Origin: Bdellovibrionales bacterium
GTDB taxonomy: Bacteria; Bdellovibrionota; JAFGOL01
Reading direction: 5' to 3'
NCBI GenBank assembly: GCA_022710165.1
Contig: JAKLHL010000007.1
Location: 1 to 18,097 of the forward strand
Length of the DNA: 18,097 nt
In this document: piece after piece, positions 1 to 4,861 of the stretch
How the letters are laid out: each line of letters starts with the position of its first letter
How positions within the stretch are numbered: position 1 is the first letter of the stretch
The notes under the pieces: model-generated
The model's database searches: none
Seen by the model: the letters and a program-made list of their open reading frames with translations, nothing else
What the model was told of the DNA's origin: nothing
Translations under genes and position numbers: made by a program

Positions 1-1391
1 TGTTCAAGCGCTGTTATGAAATCCTCGTCAAAGTGATGCGCTTCTTCGTCGCCTTTTTCTTTCTTTTTCATCTGCTCAAGGAACCTTCCCTTCTGGTCTA
101 TAGGGTCGTTAAGCTCGGTGAAAGCGTTGGCGACTTCCTTCCCGCAGATGAAAAGCTCGAACCTTTCCGTTAGCCCCGGCTGATCGTCAAAACGTCTTGC
201 CAGAGGGGATATTTCTACAGGATAGTGAGTAATGTAAGTTGGATTTACTATCTTAGGCTGTACCTCTTCATCAAAGACCAGCATCAAAAGTTCTGCCAAG
301 TGCATGTCGGGACTCTTTGCAAGATCGCCATAGTGCCTTGACTTTATGTACTTATAAAGCTCCTGTTGTGAGTTCAAAGTATCGTCGCTGATAGAAGGAC
401 AGTGTTTTTTCACGCTCTCAAGCACAGTCATTCTGGTCCAAGGACGCTTAAAGCTTACCTCGTGTTCCTGATAAGTTATGGTATCAGTCTGGTAAAAATG
501 CTGGACCATACTGCTTACCAGCTCCTCGACCAGGTCCAAATGGTATTCATAGGTCGCATAGGCAACGTAGACTTCCATCATAGTGAACTCTGGGTTATGG
601 AACGTTGATATACCCTCGTTCCTGAAGTTCCTGTTCAACTCGAACACTTTCTGGAAACCGCCCACCAAGAGCCTCTTAAGATAAAGCTCAGGGGCTATCC
701 TCATGTAAAGATCAACTCCCAGGGCGTTATGATGGGTTATAAAAGGTTTTGCCGCAGCCCCGCCAGGTATTGGGTGCATCATCGGTGTTTCTACTTCCAG
801 GAATCCCTTCTCTGCAAGAAAGGACCTGATGTAGTTAACCATCATGCTCCTTTTCTTAAAGACCTCCCTTGATTCAGGGTTCACTATCATGTCCAAATAT
901 CTTTGCCTGTACCTTGCTTCTACGTCGGTAAGGCCATGGAACTTTTCCGGCAGCGGCCTTAAGGCTTTTGTCATGAGGACGAACTTTTGTGCCTTTATGG
1001 CAAGGTCGCCTGTCCTGGTCTTGAAACAAGGACCCTCTACGCCCACAAAATCACCTATATCAACGCTCTTGTACAGGAAGAATTCCTGCTCGGTAAGCTC
1101 CTGTTTGGAAATAAAGGTCTGGAACCTTCCTTCCTGATCAGCAAGGAGCACAAAACCGCCCTTTCCAAAGTCCCTCACCATCAAGACCCTTCCGCATATC
1201 CTGTACGTTTTTGATTCTTTTTCTATCTGTTCACCGTTGAGGTGAGAGAACATCTCTATCAGTTTAATCGACATCATGTTCGGTTTGAAATCAGAGCGTG
1301 GATAACCGCTAAGCCCCTGCTCTTTTATCTTTTCAAGCTTTTCCAGCCTGACCTTTCTTTCATCGAATTTCTCGTGTTGTTTCTGCTCCAT
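1..1391 (-). CDS. lysS: lysine--tRNA ligase, class II (3' end outside window)
   Basis: Charges tRNA-Lys with lysine in the cytoplasm. About 463 codons are present. The N-terminal OB-fold anticodon-binding domain (roughly residues 55-150) is followed by the class II catalytic core, with motif 1 around RYLDMIVNPESREVF and motif 2 around VFELNRNFRNEGISTFHNPEF. The reading frame runs off the window after DEDFITALE, just before the Gly-rich motif 3 (GIGIDR in the family), so about 30-45 residues are missing. The start is ATG at 1391, preceded by a GAGGAG ribosome-binding site five to six bases upstream. The class II core and motif 2 distinguish it from the archaeal-type class I enzyme. It is divergent from the OsmC-like gene. 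A confident call. Confidence 0.97.
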   Translation of the reverse strand, partial: MEQKQHEKFDERKVRLEKLEKIKEQGLSGYPRSDFKPNMMSIKLIEMFSHLNGEQIEKESKTYRICGRVLMVRDFGKGGFVLLADQEGRFQTFISKQELTEQEFFLYKSVDIGDFVGVEGPCFKTRTGDLAIKAQKFVLMTKALRPLPEKFHGLTDVEARYRQRYLDMIVNPESREVFKKRSMMVNYIRSFLAEKGFLEVETPMMHPIPGGAAAKPFITHHNALGVDLYMRIAPELYLKRLLVGGFQKVFELNRNFRNEGISTFHNPEFTMMEVYVAYATYEYHLDLVEELVSSMVQHFYQTDTITYQEHEVSFKRPWTRMTVLESVKKHCPSISDDTLNSQQELYKYIKSRHYGDLAKSPDMHLAELLMLVFDEEVQPKIVNPTYITHYPVEISPLARRFDDQPGLTERFELFICGKEVANAFTELNDPIDQKGRFLEQMKKKEKGDEEAHHFDEDFITALE

Positions 1392-1402
1392 AAAAACTCC
1401 TC

Positions 1403-1431
1403 TTGATTGAATTACCAAACTTATTTACACT
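1403..1431 (+). promoter_or_regulatory. candidate sigma-70 promoter of the OsmC-like gene
   Basis: TTGATT (1403-1408), a 17-base spacer and TACACT (1426-1431). The predicted transcript start near 1438 leaves a 24-base leader before ATG 1462, which fits that start and would exclude the upstream ATG at 1444 only weakly. Seen by eye, not scored. Confidence 0.4.
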
Positions 1432-1450
1432 CTAACAAAAACAATGACAA
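1422..1450 (-). promoter_or_regulatory. candidate sigma-70 promoter of lysS
   Basis: On the minus strand TTGTCA (1445-1450), 17 bases and TAAATA (1422-1427). The -35 matches five of six bases; the -10 is poor. It overlaps the opposite-strand promoter candidate, so the two genes may share one regulatory interval. Confidence 0.28.
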
Positions 1451-1461
1451 GGAGCAATACT

Positions 1462-1845
1462 ATGGAGATCAAGATTAAGATAAACGAAGGTTTCAAACTT
1501 GAGGCCCAGATGAACGGCCACACCATTAAAAGTGACCAGGCAAAGGAGTCAGGCGGTACTGGTACAGCGCCTAACCCTTTCGAGTATTTTTTGGCCTCAA
1601 CAGGCCTCTGTGTAGCCCATTACGTGAACGCCTTCTGCAAACAGAGGGACATTGACGCGAGCAGGATAACGGTACTGGAGAACATCAACAGGGACGCTCA
1701 AGGCAAAATAAATATCAACTTCACCATACAGACACCTTCTGATTTCCCTGACAAATATAAAGAGGCTGTGATAAAGGCTGCAAGTGGTTGTGCTGTGAAG
1801 AAGGCCATACAGGAAGGCATAAATTTTGAGGTGAACGTTGGCTAG
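1462..1845 (+). CDS. OsmC/Ohr-family peroxiredoxin-like protein
   Basis: A 127-residue protein of the OsmC/Ohr family, which reduces organic hydroperoxides in the cytoplasm with a redox-active cysteine pair. The two family cysteines are visible: Cys50 in LASTGLCVAHYV and Cys110 in KAASGCAVKKAI. The preceding PNPFEYFLAS stretch is typical of the YhfA/OsmC-like branch. The start at ATG 1462 is chosen because AAGGAG (1449-1454) sits seven bases upstream; an in-frame ATG at 1444 has no such site. The stop overlaps the start of the following cupin gene by eight bases, so the two are probably translationally coupled. Family membership is certain; substrate, and whether it is OsmC proper, Ohr or YhfA-like, cannot be told from sequence. 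Confidence 0.9.
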   Translation: MEIKIKINEGFKLEAQMNGHTIKSDQAKESGGTGTAPNPFEYFLASTGLCVAHYVNAFCKQRDIDASRITVLENINRDAQGKININFTIQTPSDFPDKYKEAVIKAASGCAVKKAIQEGINFEVNVG

Positions 1846-2239
1846 GACCGTAGAGGTAAGATCACCCTCCTTCCCGGAGGTAAAAAGCACTGATCCCATT
1901 ATCGCTGAGATGGAACAGCGCTGGCAGGTCCTTTGCGGTGATAAGTCCCACTGGAGAACAGGCATATACTCCCCTAATTTCTCAAGTCCTGAGGAAATAG
2001 AGGAGCTGGAGCGTCACTCCTGTCCTGAGCTCTTCCTTCTTTTGGATGGGGCCGTCACTTTGCTAGTAGAAGAGAACAAAGAGCTGAAAAAAATAGATCT
2101 GGAACAGGGAAAGCCTGTCCTGGTAAAGAGCTGGCACAGCGGATACTGCCCTAACGGTCCCCACACGGGGAGAGTTTTTGTCGTAGAACGTGATGAATTC
2201 ATTACGGAATATAGAAGCGTAAAAGATTTGACTGTTTAA
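1838..2239 (+). CDS. small single-domain cupin protein
   Basis: A 133-residue protein with a cupin-type beta-barrel signature. RHSCPELFLLLDG gives the Glu-x6-Gly spacing of cupin motif 1, though only one of the usual two histidines (HxH) is present, so metal binding may be altered or lost. The second motif is loosely represented around KSWHSGYCPNGPH. The chosen start is TTG at 1838, inside the end of the OsmC-like gene, with GAGGTG just upstream; the first in-frame ATG (1910) would remove 24 residues and has a poor ribosome-binding site. The eight-base overlap suggests coupled expression with the peroxiredoxin, hinting at a shared stress or detoxification role, which is inference. Specific function unknown. 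Confidence 0.72.
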   Translation: MARTVEVRSPSFPEVKSTDPIIAEMEQRWQVLCGDKSHWRTGIYSPNFSSPEEIEELERHSCPELFLLLDGAVTLLVEENKELKKIDLEQGKPVLVKSWHSGYCPNGPHTGRVFVVERDEFITEYRSVKDLTV

Positions 2240-2284
2240 CATCGCCTAAGATCCTTTGCGGTATTGCTTTTTATGCCCGCAATA

Positions 2285-2313
2285 TTTACATCTCGACTAA
2301 GATGTGTTATAAG
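2285..2313 (+). promoter_or_regulatory. promoter of the CBM48-type gene with internal dyad
   Basis: TTTACA (2285-2290), 17 bases and TATAAG (2308-2313), each matching five of six consensus positions; predicted transcript start near 2320. A perfect dyad ACATCT-N6-AGATGT (2288-2293 and 2300-2305) overlaps the -35 box and spacer, as a repressor operator might. Confidence 0.6.
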
Positions 2314-2344
2314 GGGGCACTAAAAGAAACTTGGGAGGGTTTTT

Positions 2345-2623
2345 ATGACTATAGTAAAAAAAGACGGGACAGTTACCTTTGAATTTGACCATGATACCAA
2401 AGATAAAGTGTATCTGGCCGGAGATTTTAATCACTGGAACTACCTAAAAACTCCTCTTACAAAGACAACTAAAGGCAAATGGAGAGTTACAATAAAGCTC
2501 ACCCCTGGAGAACATCAGTTCCGTTATGTATGCAACAATAACTGGTACAACGACAGCACCGCAGACAAATATGCGAACAACGGTTACGGTTCAGAGAACT
2601 CCGTCGTAATAGTTAATAATTAG
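2345..2623 (+). CDS. stand-alone glycogen-binding (CBM48/AMPK-beta-type) domain protein
   Basis: A 92-residue protein that is almost entirely one early-set, beta-sandwich carbohydrate-binding domain of the CBM48 type, as found at the N-terminus of isoamylase and branching enzymes and in AMPK beta subunits. Diagnostic stretches are VYLAGDFNHWN, the Thr-rich turn with GKWRVTIKL, and PGEHQFRYVCNNNW; the conserved aromatics that contact alpha-glucan in the family (Trp in FNHWN, Trp in KGKWR, Trp in NNNWYND) are present. There is no catalytic domain and no signal peptide, so it is probably cytosolic. ATG 2345 follows GGGAGG (2333-2338) at a good distance. The stop abuts the stop of the opposing lipoprotein gene with no intervening base. 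Likely role: glycogen binding or adaptor; this is inference. Confidence 0.85.
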   Translation: MTIVKKDGTVTFEFDHDTKDKVYLAGDFNHWNYLKTPLTKTTKGKWRVTIKLTPGEHQFRYVCNNNWYNDSTADKYANNGYGSENSVVIVNN

Positions 2624-4213
2624 TTATTTAATATAGGCTGCCCAAAGGCCGGTAGCACCACCGTTAAAATATAATTTGCCGTTCAAACCAGCAAAATCAG
2701 AGACGTTTGAGGACCCAGCCCCTGGGTTAAGGTCATATATCATATATGCCGTTCTGCCGTCATAGATATAAGGTTCATTCCCGTAGGCCACAGTAGTCGC
2801 TGTAAAGAGTATGGCTGCTGTTTTTGCTTCCATTTTGGCAGGGCTGGAATCACCGGTCCCAGCAACTATGTCAGCAGCAACACTTAGCGTATCCGTGGCT
2901 GGATCATAGCTGTAAAGCTCTGAGCCATATGGGCTGTTGCCCCCCGCATCAAGAGAATTTGCACTAAAGTAAAGTTTATCACCAAGCACAGAGAAGTAAT
3001 CAGGGTTTGAAGAGAAAGGATCTGCACTGATATTTTTCACCATTACAGGGTCACTGATACCGTCATAAGACCAAAGCTCAATACCGCTAATACAATCATT
3101 TGCATGGAAGTATATCTTCCCCCCAAGCTCTGTAAAACTCCCGCCGTATACGCCGCCAGGATCTGCTGAACCGCCCACACAGATGTCGTAGACCAGGCTT
3201 GGAGGATTTACACCGTCGTAAACCCAAAGTTCCCTATTAACAGGGGAATCCTGAGCACTAAAGTAGAGCTTGCCGTTGAATTCCGTCATACCGTATGGAT
3301 AAGAACCGATCAGTCCCGCCCTTATGTCTGCCACTCTGCTTGGAGGGGCAATACCGTCGTATACCCAAAGTTCAAAATCAAAACCGGAATCTGCAGCATT
3401 AAAGTAAAGCTTGTTGTTGTAGACATATAGATGCGTAGGAGCCGAATTCCCTGCACCGGGGTTAAGGTCTATTACCATGGATGGAGGGTTTATACCGTCG
3501 TAGACCCAAAGCTCCCTGCCATTAACTCCATCCCCTCCCATATAGAAAAGTTTGTCGTTAAATTCTGTTATCCACATGGGGGCCGAATCGCATGCGCCAG
3601 GGCAGGAATCAGAGATCATGGTCTCTGTAGTGCCGTCAAAGGACCAAAGTTCAGCGCCGTTAATGCCGTCATTTGCACTGTAGTAAAGTTTATTGTTCCA
3701 TTTGACCAGACCATGCTGTCTGTCATCAACGTCCTCCATTGGAGTTGATGTTGCAAGCTCAACTACCAGGTCTGGCACCTCTAAAGAGAATGCTGCTGTG
3801 GATTCGCCGTACTCGTTCTTTGAATAGACCAGTATATGTGTTTTCCCGATTATTGAAGTTGCATCAGGAATGGTGTAGGTGATATCGGAACCGGTAACGC
3901 TTATTTCTGCCACAGCGTCGCCAGATTTTGTGGCAGCATCAGTACCAAGATACACAACATATGACTTTATATTGCTCTCGTCCGCAGCCTTGGAAATTAT
4001 GAGGCTGCCCCCTACTGCATCCTCGTCAGGGTCGTGATCTGCAAAGTACAGCCCCGCGGCAATATCAGCAGGCGCAGTACCGGTATCGGTAGTACCGCCT
4101 CCTGTAGGCGTTTCATTATTTTCTTCATCTGGATTATGGAAGATCTCCATAGAACACGAGCTTAAAAATGCCAGGAATGAACTGAGGATAAATATTCTTA
4201 ACAAAAGCCTCAT
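2624..4213 (-). CDS. outer-membrane-type lipoprotein with ELWxxDGT beta-propeller repeats
   Basis: A 529-residue exported protein. Its N-terminus is a lipoprotein signal with lipobox FLSSC; Cys20 would be the lipidated residue and the following Ser favours outer-membrane sorting. A Thr/Gly/Asn-rich linker (about 24-45) and an Ig- or fibronectin-like beta domain (about 50-150) precede seven to eight repeats of roughly 45-55 residues from about residue 160. Each repeat has a K-LY(F/Y)-x-A strand, then ELW-x-YDG, then a D-x-x-x-G turn; repeats 6 and 7 have drifted to ELYSYDP and EPYIYDG, and a last partial repeat ends in LYFNGGATGLW. This matches the ELWxxDGT repeat family, expected to fold as a propeller. 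ATG 4213 is chosen because the longer frame adds 36 residues lacking signal character; GGGGGG (4222-4227) is the likely ribosome-binding site. It begins 52 bases after peptide gene A on the same strand and could be read from the peptide promoter. Ligand unknown. Confidence 0.85.
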   Translation of the reverse strand: MRLLLRIFILSSFLAFLSSCSMEIFHNPDEENNETPTGGGTTDTGTAPADIAAGLYFADHDPDEDAVGGSLIISKAADESNIKSYVVYLGTDAATKSGDAVAEISVTGSDITYTIPDATSIIGKTHILVYSKNEYGESTAAFSLEVPDLVVELATSTPMEDVDDRQHGLVKWNNKLYYSANDGINGAELWSFDGTTETMISDSCPGACDSAPMWITEFNDKLFYMGGDGVNGRELWVYDGINPPSMVIDLNPGAGNSAPTHLYVYNNKLYFNAADSGFDFELWVYDGIAPPSRVADIRAGLIGSYPYGMTEFNGKLYFSAQDSPVNRELWVYDGVNPPSLVYDICVGGSADPGGVYGGSFTELGGKIYFHANDCISGIELWSYDGISDPVMVKNISADPFSSNPDYFSVLGDKLYFSANSLDAGGNSPYGSELYSYDPATDTLSVAADIVAGTGDSSPAKMEAKTAAILFTATTVAYGNEPYIYDGRTAYMIYDLNPGAGSSNVSDFAGLNGKLYFNGGATGLWAAYIK

Positions 4214-4255
4214 GTCCTTTACCCCCCAAACGTACCGCCAGGACACGAATATATA

Positions 4256-4278
4256 GCCTAAAAAACTATTTTTTAGGC
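4256..4278 (-). repeat. perfect 10-bp inverted repeat centred on the stop codon of peptide gene A
   Basis: GCCTAAAAAA (4256-4265) and TTTTTTAGGC (4269-4278) are exact reverse complements separated by three bases, which are the TAG stop of the peptide gene. In the minus-strand RNA this forms an A/U-rich hairpin between the peptide genes and the lipoprotein gene. It could be a weak terminator, an RNA-processing or stability element, or chance in an AT-rich tract. Confidence 0.5.
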
Positions 4279-4406
4279 GGTGGTGGGCCGTCGTTGGTGT
4301 CATCACGAATAAGGACATCATTAGGTGCTACAGACCTTCCACCTTTGATCTTCTTCATGTCGGCTTTTTTGATCTTCTTAACTTTTGCCTTTAATTTCTT
4401 TTTCAT
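4266..4406 (-). CDS. double-glycine leader precursor peptide A (23-residue core)
   Basis: A 46-residue peptide. Residues 1-23 form a very basic leader ending KKADMKKIKGG; residues 24-46 form the predicted core, RSVAPNDVLIR followed by DDTNDGPPPPKK. The leader has hydrophobic residues at -4 (Ile), -7 (Met), -12 (Ile) and -15 (Val), with Asp at -8 and Gly-Gly at -2/-1. This is the pattern C39 peptidases recognise, and it is shared with the two neighbouring peptides. ATG 4406 has GGAGG seven bases upstream. The core has no Cys, Ser-rich or aromatic stretch, so lanthionine or sactionine chemistry is unlikely; a proline run and an Asn/Asp-rich middle stand out. It is the third gene of the peptide operon. 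A real peptide gene is well supported by the shared leader, ribosome-binding site and adjacent export machinery; activity is unknown. Confidence 0.85.
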   Translation of the reverse strand: MKKKLKAKVKKIKKADMKKIKGGRSVAPNDVLIRDDTNDGPPPPKK

Positions 4407-4438
4407 AGTTTAGCCTCCATTTGAATTATATGATCTGC

Positions 4439-4540
4439 TTATTTTTCAAGTCTTCTCAATATGCCGCCTTTGATCTTCCTCAGGTCTTCCTTTTTCAGTT
4501 TCTTAACTTTCAAGTTTTTCTTTTTATCTTTCTTCTTCAT
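4439..4540 (-). CDS. double-glycine leader precursor peptide B (7-residue core)
   Basis: A 33-residue peptide whose first 26 residues are a leader ending KKLKKEDLRKIKGG and whose predicted core is only ILRRLEK. Hydrophobic residues occupy -4, -7, -12 and -15 exactly as in peptides A and C, with Asp at -8. The ribosome-binding site GGGGGGAGG (4546-4554) is very strong, five bases before ATG 4540. The gene lies 22 bases after peptide C and 32 bases before peptide A on the same strand. Such a short charged core suits a signalling peptide or a heavily modified small product better than a pore-forming bacteriocin; alternatively the core was truncated and only the leader persists. It is too short for most gene finders. 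Confidence 0.8.
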   Translation of the reverse strand: MKKKDKKKNLKVKKLKKEDLRKIKGGILRRLEK

Positions 4541-4562
4541 AAAAACCTCCCCCCTGAAAATC

Positions 4563-4742
4563 TCACCACCTAAACTTAAGACCGACCCCAAACTTACCGC
4601 CTTTTTCAAGATTCACAGCAACGTAAGTTCCATCTTCTTGTTCCATGCCGGCTTTTTTCATGAATTTTTCTACAAGGTCAACGCCGCCCTTAACCTTTTT
4701 CATTTCCTTTTTACTTACTTTTTTTATTTTTTTCTTCTTCAT
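4563..4742 (-). CDS. double-glycine leader precursor peptide C (39-residue core)
   Basis: A 59-residue peptide, first gene of the operon. The leader is 20 residues, ending KKVSKKEMKKVKGG, with Val at -4, Met at -7, Glu at -8, Val at -12 and Ile at -15. The 39-residue core starts VDLVEKFMKKAGMEQEDG, which could form an amphipathic helix, and ends TYVAVNLEKGGKFGVGLKFRW-like, alternating hydrophobic and polar residues as in a beta hairpin. There is no Cys. A second Gly-Gly lies inside the core (LEKGGKF). ATG 4742 is chosen over the in-frame start at 4805 because the latter lies in the -35 box of the promoter, so it would not be transcribed; GGTGGG just upstream of 4742 is a modest ribosome-binding site. 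Likely a bacteriocin or other exported modified peptide, by inference. Confidence 0.87.
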   Translation of the reverse strand: MKKKKIKKVSKKEMKKVKGGVDLVEKFMKKAGMEQEDGTYVAVNLEKGGKFGVGLKFRW

Positions 4743-4776
4743 AAACCCACCATAAAATATACTATAAACTAGTATA

Positions 4777-4805
4777 ATTATAACAAATCCTATTATACTT
4801 GTCAA
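4777..4805 (-). promoter_or_regulatory. exact consensus sigma-70 promoter of the peptide operon
   Basis: On the minus strand TTGACA (4800-4805), exactly 17 bases, then TATAAT (4777-4782): a twelve-of-twelve match to the sigma-70 consensus. Predicted transcript start is near 4770, giving a leader of about 28 bases to peptide C. A dyad TATACT-N7-AGTATA (4758-4763 and 4771-4776) covers the predicted start and abuts the -10 box, so a repressor site is plausible; such a strong promoter upstream of an exported peptide would normally be held in check. Confidence 0.85.
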
Positions 4806-4861
4806 GTTTTTGTATCAATATTTCATTAATTGTTAAAATTATTATAACGGCAATTAAACCA

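Noticed and set aside
844..1214. Plus-strand frames within lysS
   Set aside because: They are antisense to a well-conserved lysyl-tRNA synthetase and show no family features or ribosome-binding sites.
2256..2282. Hairpin TTGCGG / CCGCAA after the first cupin gene as a terminator
   Set aside because: The loop is 15 bases, the stem only six, and no T-tract follows; too weak to call.
2624..4213. Tandem DNA repeats in the lipoprotein gene as mobile or CRISPR-like repeats
   Set aside because: The recurring bases encode the ELW-x-YDG protein repeat and drift at synonymous positions; spacing and sequence do not suit CRISPR.
4266..4742. Lanthipeptide or sactipeptide assignment for the small peptides
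   Set aside because: None of the predicted cores contains cysteine, and no LanB/LanM-like enzyme is present, so thioether chemistry is not supported.
4461..4772. Plus-strand frame of 103 residues rich in Phe and Leu across the peptide genes
   Set aside because: It is the reverse complement of Lys-rich codons in the peptide leaders; it has no ribosome-binding site and low-complexity composition.
4743..4805. Longer N-terminus for peptide C starting at 4805 with a membrane-like segment
   Set aside because: This stretch holds the exact consensus promoter; the start codon would lie in the -35 box, upstream of the transcript start. The added residues are translated promoter DNA.
4799..4861. TTG 4799 as start of the radical SAM gene
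   Set aside because: It overlaps the opposing promoter, has no ribosome-binding site, and the extra residues are unlike the family N-terminus, which begins near KLHLISSPG.
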